A DNA stretch of 32,827 nucleotides from Lachnospiraceae bacterium (GTDB lineage: Bacteria; Bacillota; Clostridia; Lachnospirales; Lachnospiraceae): NCBI GenBank assembly GCA_011960625.1, contig BLMJ01000083.1:1-32827 (forward strand), read 5' to 3'. Positions 23,934 through 31,733 of this stretch are shown piece after piece. The position numbers and the translations under genes were made by a program. Below the pieces are notes generated by a model that saw nothing but the letters and a program-made list of their open reading frames with translations, ran no database searches and was not told where the DNA came from. The stretch's first letter is position 1; each line of letters starts with the position of its first letter.

Positions 23934-25421
23934 ATGATGCTGTGTTATAAAAGTACAAGAAATTCAGAATTAAGAGTCAGTTCGTCGCAGGCAATCCTAA
24001 AGGGACTGTCATCGGACGGCGGGCTGTTTGTGCCAGAGAAGCTTCCGGTTCTGGAGGTGTCCATGGATGCATTAAAAGGCATGACATACCAGGAGACGGC
24101 GTATGCTGTAATGAAGCAGTTCCTGACGGATTTTACGGAAGAGGAATTGAAAGCTTGTATTAATAAAGCGTATGACGAGAAATTCGATACAGAGGATATT
24201 GCGCCTCTTGCGAAGGTTGGAGGCACCTATTTCCTGGAGCTGTTCCATGGAGCCACCATTGCATTTAAGGATATGGCGCTGTCAATTCTTCCGCATCTCA
24301 TGATTACCGCTGCAAAGAAGAATCATGTGGAGAATGAGATCGTAATCCTGACGGCGACTTCTGGGGATACGGGGAAGGCGGCGCTGGCAGGCTTTGCAGA
24401 TGTGGAAGGAACCCGCATTATCGTGTTCTACCCTAAGAACGGCGTAAGCAGGGTACAAGAGCTGCAGATGACTACCCAGAAGGGAAGCAATGTAGATGTG
24501 GTTGCCATCCATGGGAATTTTGACGACGCTCAGAGCAAAGTGAAGGCCATATTCGAAGATCAGGAGCTTGCAAAGGAGCTGAAAGAAAAGGGATATCAAT
24601 TTTCATCAGCAAATTCCATCAATATCGGCCGTCTTGTCCCGCAGGTGGCTTACTATGTCTATGCTTATGGGAAACTGCTGGCCAACGATGAGATTGGTGA
24701 CGGGGAAGAGGTCAATGTGGTGGTTCCCACAGGGAATTTTGGGAATATTCTTGCTGCCTATTATGCAAAGCAGATGGGGGTTCCGATTGGAAAGTTAATC
24801 TGCGCTTCCAATGAGAACAAGGTGTTGTTTGACTTCTTTGAGACAGGTACTTATGACCGAAACCGTGAGTTTGTGCTTACCTCATCTCCGTCTATGGATA
24901 TTCTGGTTTCCAGCAATCTTGAGCGTCTGATTTACCTGATCACAGGGGAAGATTCCGATAAGACGAAGGAATTGATGGCCGGGCTGAAAGGAAAGGGAAG
25001 CTATTCTATCACAAATGAGATGGCGGAGAAACTTAAGGATTTCCATGCAGGGTATGCCACAGAGGAAGATACTACGGACTGTATCAGGCGCATCTATCAG
25101 GAGACAGGGTATGTGATAGATACCCATACGTCGGTTGCAGCTTATGTCTGTGAGCAGTATCGAGGTAAGAGCGGTGATTCCAGAAAATGTCTGGTGGCAT
25201 CGACGGCCAGTCCGTACAAATTTGCAAAGAGCGTTATGATGGCAATCGATGGCAAATATGAGGCATCAGACGATCTTGAGCTTCTTGATGAGCTTCATAG
25301 AGTGTCAGGGGTTGACATGCCTCAGGCGATTCAAGATATTTTGGATGCGAAGGTAATACATACCTTGGAATGTGATACAGACAAAATGCAGGAAACGGTC
25401 AAAGCATTATTAAAGCATTAA
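23934..25421 (+). CDS. thrC: Threonine synthase ThrC
   Basis: ThrC converts O-phosphohomoserine to threonine with PLP. The 495 residues have the family pattern: an N-terminal NSELRVSSSQAILKGLSSDGGLF region, the PLP lysine in GATIAFKDMALS, the TATSGDTGKAALAGF phosphate loop and the VVPTGNFGNILAAYYAK segment. AGGAG (23923-23927) serves either ATG 23934 or ATG 23937. The gene lies nine bases after leuD, so the three genes are very probably one transcript, which would join parts of leucine and threonine synthesis. Confidence 0.96.
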   Translation: MMLCYKSTRNSELRVSSSQAILKGLSSDGGLFVPEKLPVLEVSMDALKGMTYQETAYAVMKQFLTDFTEEELKACINKAYDEKFDTEDIAPLAKVGGTYFLELFHGATIAFKDMALSILPHLMITAAKKNHVENEIVILTATSGDTGKAALAGFADVEGTRIIVFYPKNGVSRVQELQMTTQKGSNVDVVAIHGNFDDAQSKVKAIFEDQELAKELKEKGYQFSSANSINIGRLVPQVAYYVYAYGKLLANDEIGDGEEVNVVVPTGNFGNILAAYYAKQMGVPIGKLICASNENKVLFDFFETGTYDRNREFVLTSSPSMDILVSSNLERLIYLITGEDSDKTKELMAGLKGKGSYSITNEMAEKLKDFHAGYATEEDTTDCIRRIYQETGYVIDTHTSVAAYVCEQYRGKSGDSRKCLVASTASPYKFAKSVMMAIDGKYEASDDLELLDELHRVSGVDMPQAIQDILDAKVIHTLECDTDKMQETVKALLKH

Positions 25422-25471
25422 TTTTTCATATTTATTCTGTGAGAAGAAAAAGAAATTAGTTGTAATTATTA

Positions 25472-25500
25472 TTGAAAAACGTGGAATAATAGAGTATAAT
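25472..25500 (+). promoter_or_regulatory. 6S RNA promoter
   Basis: The sequence has -35 TTGAAA (25472-25477), a 17-base spacer and -10 TATAAT (25495-25500), close to the consensus, fitting a strongly expressed RNA. Transcription would start near 25507. Confidence 0.85.
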
Positions 25501-25506
25501 AGGTTC

Positions 25507-25737
25507 TAGGAAACCTGGGGTGCTCGATAATCTTGTAATTTTGAACCTACAAAACTTTAAACGGGACTCCTACATCTCCGTAATATGCCAGGCCTCCAAG
25601 TTATGCAGTGGAAGGCAGAAAAGCGGATGCGGACACCCACCTAGCATCAGAGGCTAGGAGTCAAAATACAGGAACCGGCATTTTGGGGGAGCTACAAATG
25701 ACAAAAGACAGTCTTTATGACTGTCTTTTTAATATGC
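25507..25737 (+). ncRNA. ssrS: 6S RNA (SsrS)
   Basis: 6S RNA binds sigma-A RNA polymerase by mimicking an open promoter. The region has no ORF but folds as one long imperfect hairpin. GGGGTGC (25517-25523) pairs with GCATTTT (25678-25684), and TGTAATTTTGA (25534-25544) pairs with TCAAAATACA (25661-25670). A side hairpin CCTAGC/GCTAGG (25640-25645, 25653-25658) follows a large central bulge. Conserved stretches such as GGTGCTCG near the 5' end and GGACACCCACCTAGC in the 3' half match my memory of clostridial 6S RNAs. A consensus promoter lies upstream and a terminator ends it. A covariance search with Rfam RF00013 would settle it. Confidence 0.88.
25703..25732 (+). terminator. Terminator of the 6S RNA gene
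   Basis: An eleven-pair perfect stem AAAAGACAGTC/GACTGTCTTTT (25703-25713, 25719-25729), loop TTTAT, runs into T residues. Confidence 0.9.
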
Positions 25738-25759
25738 AGATAGAAGAATAACATAGTAT

Positions 25760-25781
25760 TATTTCTGGTGTATTTCTGGTG
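25760..25781. repeat. Tandem 11-bp duplication
   Basis: TATTTCTGGTG occurs twice in direct contact between the 6S RNA terminator and the alpha-glucosidase promoter. It could be a chance duplication or a pair of regulator half-sites. Confidence 0.6.
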
Positions 25782-25791
25782 CAAAATAATG

Positions 25792-25821
25792 TTAGAAAGT
25801 TTGAGGCAGTTGTAATATAAT
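25792..25821 (+). promoter_or_regulatory. Probable promoter of the alpha-glucosidase gene
   Basis: A good -10 TATAAT (25816-25821) follows a weak -35 TTAGAA (25792-25797) at 18 bases. The poor -35 box suggests a need for an activator or low basal use. Confidence 0.5.
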
Positions 25822-25857
25822 AGAATTTAACAAACGAAAAGCAGGAGGAAGAAACGT

Positions 25858-27849
25858 ATGGTACGAAAATATGTATATGGAGAGCCATTTGAGACAGATG
25901 CAGTGGTGCAGAAGATAGAGACAGAGCAGGGGATGGAGTTGGAAGTCGGACGAGTATCTTTGGAGAAGGGCTTTACATTTTCTTATCAGATGGCGGACGA
26001 GGATATTGTCTATGGTCTGGGTGAGTCGAACCGAGGCCTGAATAAACGGGGCTACTGTTATATCAGTAATTGTACGGATGATCCCAATCATACGGAGGAT
26101 AAGCGTTCCTTGTATGGAGCGCATAATTTTATAGTGATATCCGGGAAGAAGAATTTTGGATTATTTTTTGATTATCCAGCCAAGATTACATTTGACATCG
26201 GATATACAAGGTCAGAGCTTTTGGAGGTGAGTTCTGAGACGGCAGATCTGTACCTGTATGTGATTGGGGGAGAGTCGGCATATGACATTGTGAAGCAGTT
26301 CCGCAAGCTGATTGGCAGAAGCTATATTCCGCCGAAATTTGCATTTGGGTTTGGACAGAGCCGCTGGGGATATAAGACGAAAGAAGATTTCCAGAAAGTC
26401 GCGGAAGGATACCGCAAGAATGATATTCCCATTGACATGATTTACATGGATATTGATTATATGCAGGACTATAAGGATTTTACTGTAAATGAAGAGAATT
26501 TTCCGGATTTCACCGCATTTGTCCGGGAAATGAGGCAGCAGGGAATCCATCTGATTCCGATCATCGACGCCGGTGTAAAGGTGGAGAAAGGGTATTCTGT
26601 GTACGAGGAAGGCGTGGAAAAGGGATATTTCTGCAAGAGGGAGAATGGCAGTGAATTTGTGGCGGCGGTATGGCCTGGCGACACGCATTTTCCCGATGTA
26701 TTGAATAAGGAGGCAAGGAAATGGTTTGGGGGCAAATATGATTTCCTAATTGCTCAGGGAATCGAGGGATTTTGGAATGATATGAATGAACCGGCGATTT
26801 TCTATTCACGCGAGGGTATGGACGAGCTGCTTGCAACCCTTCAAAAGTATACCAAAGAGGAGGTAGACAGGATTCCGCTTGAAGAGTTAGAAAAGGTCAC
26901 GGGGCTTGCCAATTCACCGAAGGATTATCGGAGCTTCTACCACTGTGTGGACGGGAAGCGGATACGTCACGATAAGGTGCATAACCTTTATGGCTATAAT
27001 ATGACGAGAGCGGCAGGGGAAGCTTTCGATGAGCTTGTACCGAATAAACGGCTGCTGCTGTTCTCACGCTCTTCTTATATAGGAATGCATCGTTATGGCG
27101 GAATCTGGACGGGGGATAACAAGTCTTGGTGGTCGCACCTGCTTTTGAATCTGAAAATGATGCCCTCTCTGAATATGTGCGGCTTTTTGTATACGGGAGC
27201 GGATTTAGGAGGCTTTGGCGCGGATGCGACCCGGGATCTGGTACTGCGCTGGATGGCTTTGGGCGTATTTACTCCGCTCATGCGTAATCATGCGGCTCTT
27301 GGAACAAGGGAGCAGGAGGCCTATCAGTTTGAGAAAGTGGAGGATTTCCGCGGTATCATTGAGACTCGATATCGTCTCCTGCCCTATCTCTACAGTGAGT
27401 ATATGAAGGCCGCGTTAAGGGATGACATGTATTTCAAGCCGCTGGCATTTGTGTATCCAGAGGATTCCTTTGCGGCAGATGTGGAGGATCAGGTAATGCT
27501 GGGAAATGAGGTGATGATTGCACCTGTATATACTCAGAATGCGAAGGGACGATACGTCTATCTGCCGGAGCGTATGATGTTGGTGAAGTTTTCTAAGAAT
27601 GGAGAGTATACGAAGCAGGTTCTTGAGCGGGGACATCATTTTGTGGAAGTGGCTCTTGACGAGGTGCCGATGTTTATCCGAGAGGGAAGCTGTATTCCGC
27701 TGGTGAAAGCGGCGAGATGTGTGGAAGAGCTGGATACGACGCGTCCGGAGATGATAGGTTTCGAAGGCGCGGAATATATGCTTTATGAGGATGATGGAAT
27801 TACGAAGGAGTATGAGAAGGAAGAACATTATCGGAAATTAAAAAAATAG
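25858..27849 (+). CDS. Alpha-glucosidase, glycoside hydrolase family 31
   Basis: The 663-residue protein is a GH31 exo-alpha-glucosidase, releasing glucose from oligosaccharide non-reducing ends. It has the same length as the Ruminococcus obeum enzyme Ro-alphaG1 as I recall it, with long identical stretches (for example VYGLGESNRG and YISNCTDDP). The catalytic nucleophile is D308 in WNDMNEP, and the acid/base is D420 in WTGDNKSWW. No signal peptide is present, so it acts in the cytoplasm on imported sugars such as isomaltose-type disaccharides. It is preceded by AGGAGGAAG and is alone in its unit, since the next gene has its own promoter. Confidence 0.95.
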   Translation: MVRKYVYGEPFETDAVVQKIETEQGMELEVGRVSLEKGFTFSYQMADEDIVYGLGESNRGLNKRGYCYISNCTDDPNHTEDKRSLYGAHNFIVISGKKNFGLFFDYPAKITFDIGYTRSELLEVSSETADLYLYVIGGESAYDIVKQFRKLIGRSYIPPKFAFGFGQSRWGYKTKEDFQKVAEGYRKNDIPIDMIYMDIDYMQDYKDFTVNEENFPDFTAFVREMRQQGIHLIPIIDAGVKVEKGYSVYEEGVEKGYFCKRENGSEFVAAVWPGDTHFPDVLNKEARKWFGGKYDFLIAQGIEGFWNDMNEPAIFYSREGMDELLATLQKYTKEEVDRIPLEELEKVTGLANSPKDYRSFYHCVDGKRIRHDKVHNLYGYNMTRAAGEAFDELVPNKRLLLFSRSSYIGMHRYGGIWTGDNKSWWSHLLLNLKMMPSLNMCGFLYTGADLGGFGADATRDLVLRWMALGVFTPLMRNHAALGTREQEAYQFEKVEDFRGIIETRYRLLPYLYSEYMKAALRDDMYFKPLAFVYPEDSFAADVEDQVMLGNEVMIAPVYTQNAKGRYVYLPERMMLVKFSKNGEYTKQVLERGHHFVEVALDEVPMFIREGSCIPLVKAARCVEELDTTRPEMIGFEGAEYMLYEDDGITKEYEKEEHYRKLKK

Positions 27850-27927
27850 AATCCTAACAAGATCTTAAGAGGGATTTCAGAAATATCAGACAAATTACCG
27901 CAAAATCCTACATTTGTTTTAATATTA

Positions 27928-27956
27928 TTGATTGTTCTGATAAAAAAGGATAGAAT
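27928..27956 (+). promoter_or_regulatory. Promoter of the 7alpha-HSDH gene
   Basis: The sequence has -35 TTGATT (27928-27933), a 17-base spacer and -10 TAGAAT (27951-27956), 57 bases before the ATG. Confidence 0.72.
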
Positions 27957-28013
27957 AACTGTAGATGAAATGGAAGGCTGTGAGGCCGCAAATAGTTTAC
28001 AGGAGGTTTATGT

Positions 28014-28811
28014 ATGAGATTGGATGGAAAGGTAGTATTGGTTACAGCGTCAACAAGGGGAATCGGGCTTGCAACGGTGAAAGCATGTGCAAAAGAAGGC
28101 GCGAAGGTTTACATGGCAGCGAGAAATTTAGAGCTTGCGAAGACAGTTGCGGACGAGCTGAATGCTGAGGGCGGCAATGTAAAATATGTTTATAATGATG
28201 CGACGAAGGAAGAGACCTTCTCTACGATGATTGAGGAAGTAGTAGAAAAAGAAGGGCGTATCGATGTACTGGTGAATAACTTCGGCACTTCGAATCCGAG
28301 AGAAGACTTAGACTTAGCGAACACCAGTGTGGATGTGTTTATCAATACTGTGAATGTGAACTTGAAGAGTGTATTTATTGCATCACAGGCGGCGGTTAAG
28401 CACATGGCAAAGACAGGCGGCGGAAGTATTATTAATATCTCTTCGGTAGGCGGACAGACACCGGATATTTCTCAGATTGCTTATGGAACGACTAAGGCTG
28501 CAATCAATTATATGACGAAGCTTGCGGCGGTACACGAGGCACGTCACAATATCCGCTGTAATGCGGTGCTGCCGGGGATGACGGCGACGGACGCTGTTCA
28601 GAACAATTTGTCGGATAATTTTAGAGAGTTGTTCTTGAAGCATACTCCGATTCGCAGAATGGGTCTGCCGGAAGAGATTGCGGCGGCAGTGGTATATTTT
28701 GCAAGTGACGACGCAGCGTTTACAACCGGACAGATTATGACGGTTTCAGGTGGATTTGGACTTGCGACACCAGTGTTTGGTGATTTGGTGGAGAGTACTG
28801 AGCGTAGATAA
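28014..28811 (+). CDS. hdhA: NADP-dependent 7alpha-hydroxysteroid dehydrogenase (SDR family)
   Basis: This enzyme oxidises the 7alpha-hydroxyl of bile acids such as cholate and chenodeoxycholate. The 265 residues match the Clostridium scindens/Eubacterium VPI 12708 7alpha-HSDH very closely from memory: VTASTRGIGLA at the N-terminus, NVKYVYNDATKEET, AVHEARHNIRCNAVLPGMTATDAVQ and VSGGFGLATPVFGDL. SDR features are the Rossmann loop TASTRGIG (residues 11-18), R37 after strand 2 favouring NADP, and the catalytic S144, Y157 and K161. AGGAGG precedes the ATG. It is a single-gene unit with its own promoter and terminator, and no other bile-acid genes are nearby. A generic 3-oxoacyl reductase is less likely given this match. 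Confidence 0.9.
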   Translation: MRLDGKVVLVTASTRGIGLATVKACAKEGAKVYMAARNLELAKTVADELNAEGGNVKYVYNDATKEETFSTMIEEVVEKEGRIDVLVNNFGTSNPREDLDLANTSVDVFINTVNVNLKSVFIASQAAVKHMAKTGGGSIINISSVGGQTPDISQIAYGTTKAAINYMTKLAAVHEARHNIRCNAVLPGMTATDAVQNNLSDNFRELFLKHTPIRRMGLPEEIAAAVVYFASDDAAFTTGQIMTVSGGFGLATPVFGDLVESTERR

Positions 28812-28839
28812 GATATGACGACAACTTTTTTAAGGATTA

Positions 28840-28875
28840 AAAATCGCAGAGTATTATACTCTGCGATTTTCTTTT
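28840..28875 (+). terminator. Strong terminator after the 7alpha-HSDH gene
   Basis: A fourteen-pair perfect stem AAAATCGCAGAGTA/TACTCTGCGATTTT (28840-28853, 28857-28870) with a three-base loop is followed by CTTTT. The A-rich left arm makes it potentially bidirectional. Confidence 0.92.
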
Positions 28876-28921
28876 AAACAGCACATCTATTATAACTATC
28901 CAAAATGAATAAATCAATACT

Positions 28922-28985
28922 TTATTTGATTTTGTTAGAATTTGGTGAATTTTAACGAAAGTAAATGAATAGATAAATCAAATAA
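28922..28985. repeat. 11-bp inverted repeat in AT-rich intergenic DNA
   Basis: TTATTTGATTT (28922-28932) and AAATCAAATAA (28975-28985) are exact inverted copies, 42 bases apart, within a very AT-rich stretch (about 28876-29070) that holds no gene. It may be a regulator site or curved DNA upstream of the loaP operon, or chance given the base composition. Confidence 0.55.
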
Positions 28986-28987
28986 TT

Positions 28988-29077
28988 TTGTTATAAATTC
29001 TAAAAATATCTATATTTGTTCTATGAAATCTATTATTTTCCTAAAGAATGAACCTAAAAATTTTCGCAGAGTATAAT
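28988..29077 (+). promoter_or_regulatory. Candidate promoters of the loaP glycan operon
   Basis: Two options are visible. TTGTTA (28988-28993) with TATATT (29011-29016) at 17 bases would give a leader of about 80 bases. TGAACC (29049-29054) with TATAAT (29072-29077) at 17 bases would start near 29084, just before the ribosome binding site. The second -10 box sits inside the palindrome GAGTATAATACTC. I cannot choose between them. Confidence 0.45.
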
Positions 29078-29100
29078 ACTCAACGAAAGAGGGGATTAGA

Positions 29101-29631
29101 ATCTGGTATTTATTGACTTGCAAAAAGCAAGAAGAGCAAAAAATATTGACAATATGCAGAGAAAAATTGTCTGAAAAGATATGCAGAGACATTTTTATAT
29201 TAACCTATGACAGACTAAGGAAATATCAGGGAGTCTGGCATTTGGAGCAGCACCCTATGTTTCCGGGACAGATATTTTTAGAAGGTGAAGAGGAAAAAGG
29301 ACTGCAAGAGGAGCTGGAGAAGGTTCGTGGGCGTATAGGCTGCGGGAAACATCTAGTTGAAGTGAGCCAAGAGGAAGAGGACTTCTTAAGAAAGCTGTGC
29401 GGGAAAGATCATCATTTGGAGATGTCCAGAGGAATTATTTTCCATGGGAATACAAGGGTAACGGAAGGTCCGCTGAAAGGTATGGAGAAGCGGATCTGCA
29501 GGATTGACCGGCATAAACGGTTGGCGAGAGTGGAGATTGCGAAAAAGGCGGGGGCGTCTGAGCAGAATGAGGGCGGTATGGCGGGGTGTTGCTATATTTC
29601 TGCAGGATTGGAGATAACGGAGAAGAGCTAA
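29101..29631 (+). CDS. loaP: LoaP, NusG-paralogue processive antiterminator, unusual start
   Basis: LoaP is a specialised NusG that lets RNA polymerase read through terminators in long polysaccharide or antibiotic operons. An N-terminal NGN domain (WYLLTCKKQEEQKI, then PMFPGQIFLEG) is followed by a KOW domain (TEGPLKGMEKRICRIDRHKRLARVEI), about 176 residues in all. The NGN domain should begin at Trp-Tyr. A ribosome binding site AGAGGGG (29088-29094) is placed six bases before codon ATC at 29101, which directly precedes that Trp. No ATG or GTG exists between the in-frame TAA at 29074 and that point, and the first conventional start, TTG at 29113, has no site and would cut off the first strand. 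The start is therefore put at ATC, with ATT 29095 as another option. It heads the glycan genes, as is typical. Confidence 0.78.
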   Translation: MWYLLTCKKQEEQKILTICREKLSEKICRDIFILTYDRLRKYQGVWHLEQHPMFPGQIFLEGEEEKGLQEELEKVRGRIGCGKHLVEVSQEEEDFLRKLCGKDHHLEMSRGIIFHGNTRVTEGPLKGMEKRICRIDRHKRLARVEIAKKAGASEQNEGGMAGCCYISAGLEITEKS

Positions 29632-29694
29632 TGCAGACACTACACTAGTAAGGCTTGCAAATAATTGTAGAAATAATATGGGAGCAGTAATAAA

Positions 29695-31020
29695 ATGCAC
29701 GATTTTAAGAATGATACTAGATTCGCAAATATTCAGCCCTTTAAGGAAAAAGTATGGCTTTCATCACCCACTATGCATGGCGAGGAATTGAGATATATGC
29801 AGGAAGCCTATGAAACGAACTGGATGAGTACAGTAGGTGCGAATATCAATGAAATAGAAAAAATGATGGCTGAAAAAGTCGGTATGTGTCATGCAGTCGC
29901 ATTGAGTTCCGGTACGGCGGCGCTCCATCTTGCTGTGAAATTAGCTGCAGAGCGTTTATATAACAGCTCTACCGGAATAAATACCCCTTTTGGAATGGGA
30001 TGCGGCGGCGCATTATATGGAAAGCGTGTTTTTTGTTCGGATTTGACTTTTGACGCCACAGTTAATCCTGTACTTTATGAAGGCGGGGAACCAGTGTTTA
30101 TAGATTCCGAATATGAGACCTGGAACATGGACCCAGAGGCATTAGAAAAAGCATTTCATATATACCCGGATGTAAAATTAGTGGTTTTTGCACATTTATA
30201 TGGCGTTCCAGGGAAAGTTAAAGAATTGGCAGAAATCTGTAAGAGATATGGAGCGCTCATGGTGGAAGATGCAGCGGAGAGCCTGGGAGCTACGTATAAA
30301 GAAGCTCAGACCGGAAGCTTTGGCGACTTTAATGCAGTTAGCTTCAATGGAAACAAGATTATCACTGGAAGTTCGGGAGGAATGTTTTTTACTAACAGTC
30401 TGGAAGATGCAAATAAATGCCGGAAATGGTCTACCCAGAGTCGGGAAGCCGCACCATGGTATCAGCATGAGGAAATCGGTTACAACTATCGAATGAGTAA
30501 TGTAATCGCAGGGGTCGTTCGGGGACAGATAGGGTATCTGGAGGAGCATATCCAACAGAAGAAGAAAATTTATGAGCGATACCAAAAAGGATTTGCAGAC
30601 CTTCCGGTAAGCCTGAATCCTTTTGATAAAGAAAACAGCGAGCCTAATTACTGGCTGACTGCGCTGCTTATAGATGAAGAGGCTATGGCATCTCAGGTAA
30701 GAGGCGAGCGGGAGGTATTGTGGAAGACACAGCCAGGCAGATCTACGCCTACAGAAATCTTGGAAGCGTTAGAAGATTTTCATGCAGAAGGAAGACCCAT
30801 ATGGAAACCAATGCATATGCAGCCGATTTATCGGAATCATACGTTTATTACAGCGGGCGGTTTTAGAAGAGGGAGCAGTAATGCGTATATACCAAAGGAA
30901 CCGCAGAGGGAGGTTGGCAGAGATATCTTTCGGCGGGGGCTGTGCCTGCCAAGCGATATTAAAATGGATGCAGAGAGGCAGGAGCAGATCATAGAGATCA
31001 TTCATAGATGCTTTAAATAA
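29695..31020 (+). CDS. DegT/DnrJ/EryC1/StrS family sugar aminotransferase (PglE-like)
   Basis: This PLP enzyme adds an amino group to a nucleotide-linked keto sugar. The 441 residues show the family signatures: ALSSGTAALHLA near residue 69, HLYGVPG, VEDAAESLGA with D192 contacting the PLP ring, and the Schiff-base lysine K221 in SFNGNKIITGSSGG. It is longer than the usual 370-400, with an extra segment at about residues 90-112 (TGINTPFGMGCGGALYGKRV). Followed by PglC-like and PglD-like genes, it probably makes a UDP-4-amino-4,6-dideoxy sugar as in bacillosamine synthesis. It starts 63 bases after loaP with a moderate GGGAG site. Confidence 0.93.
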   Translation: MHDFKNDTRFANIQPFKEKVWLSSPTMHGEELRYMQEAYETNWMSTVGANINEIEKMMAEKVGMCHAVALSSGTAALHLAVKLAAERLYNSSTGINTPFGMGCGGALYGKRVFCSDLTFDATVNPVLYEGGEPVFIDSEYETWNMDPEALEKAFHIYPDVKLVVFAHLYGVPGKVKELAEICKRYGALMVEDAAESLGATYKEAQTGSFGDFNAVSFNGNKIITGSSGGMFFTNSLEDANKCRKWSTQSREAAPWYQHEEIGYNYRMSNVIAGVVRGQIGYLEEHIQQKKKIYERYQKGFADLPVSLNPFDKENSEPNYWLTALLIDEEAMASQVRGEREVLWKTQPGRSTPTEILEALEDFHAEGRPIWKPMHMQPIYRNHTFITAGGFRRGSSNAYIPKEPQREVGRDIFRRGLCLPSDIKMDAERQEQIIEIIHRCFK

Positions 31021-31023
31021 AAA

Positions 31024-31707
31024 ATGGGAAAAAAATTAAAAATCAAGGATAAGCGGAAATATCCGCAATATATACATGTACCTTATGGCGTATATGAGAA
31101 ATACATAAAGCGGCCTATGGATGTAATATTGTCTATGGCGGCGCTTGCCGCACTGTCTCCGCTTATGGCGGTAATTGCAGTGACGGTACGCATAAAGCTA
31201 GGTTCTCCGATTATTTTTATCCAAAAAAGGCCGGGAAAAAATGGAAAAATTTTTAATAATTATAAATTTCGAACTATGACAGAGGAACGTGATGGGAATG
31301 GCAATCTTCTGCCGGACGATGTAAGGTTGACTTCCTTTGGCAAAAAACTTCGTGAAACCTCGTTGGACGAACTTCCGGAGCTGTTTAATATCATAAAAGG
31401 AGATATGTCGGTTGTAGGTCCAAGACCGCTGATGGTGAAATATCTTCCATTGTATAACAGTGTACAGGCAAGAAGGCATGAGGTACTTCCCGGCTTTACG
31501 GGACTGGCTCAAGTTCATGGAAGAAATTCCATTTCCTGGGAGGAAAAATTTGAGTGGGATATTCAATATGTAGATCACATTACTTTTGTAAATGATTGGA
31601 AGATTATTTTTGATACAGTGAAAACTGTATGGAAGAAAGATGGGATTCATGCAGAAGGAAGTGTGACAATGCCGGAATTTACAGGCACGTTGGAAAGACA
31701 AAAGTGA
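31024..31707 (+). CDS. PglC-like phosphoglycosyl transferase (bacterial sugar transferase family)
   Basis: It transfers a phosphosugar from a UDP-sugar to undecaprenyl phosphate, the first membrane step in glycan assembly. The 227-residue protein is of the small, monotopic PglC type: a membrane-entry helix at about residues 31-58, the KRP and FRTM motifs, and the catalytic D115-E116 pair in SLDELPEL, then VVGPRPL and LPGFTGLAQVHGR. The ATG is three bases after the aminotransferase stop, with no strong site of its own, so translation is likely coupled. It would use the amino sugar produced by the neighbouring aminotransferase and acetyltransferase. Confidence 0.93.
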   Translation: MGKKLKIKDKRKYPQYIHVPYGVYEKYIKRPMDVILSMAALAALSPLMAVIAVTVRIKLGSPIIFIQKRPGKNGKIFNNYKFRTMTEERDGNGNLLPDDVRLTSFGKKLRETSLDELPELFNIIKGDMSVVGPRPLMVKYLPLYNSVQARRHEVLPGFTGLAQVHGRNSISWEEKFEWDIQYVDHITFVNDWKIIFDTVKTVWKKDGIHAEGSVTMPEFTGTLERQK

Positions 31708-31717
31708 GGAGTAAAGA

Positions 31718-31729
31718 ATGGACTGGTAA
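31718..31729 (+). promoter_or_regulatory. Possible three-codon leader ORF before the acetyltransferase gene
   Basis: GAGGAG (31706-31711) points to an ATG at 31718 that encodes only Met-Asp-Trp and a stop (31727-31729). The acetyltransferase ATG at 31734 lies four bases after this stop. The arrangement suggests termination-reinitiation, or a misplaced ribosome binding site, or a small sequence error. Confidence 0.4.
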
Positions 31730-31733
31730 GGAT

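Noticed and set aside
25501..25700. Riboswitch or T-box leader for the alpha-glucosidase gene
   Set aside because: The RNA has its own consensus promoter, ends in a terminator about 120 bases before the gene, lacks T-box motifs, and folds like 6S RNA.
27850..27885. Terminator after the alpha-glucosidase gene
   Set aside because: AATCCT/AGGGATT could pair weakly around AAGATCTT, but the stem is imperfect and no T-run follows.
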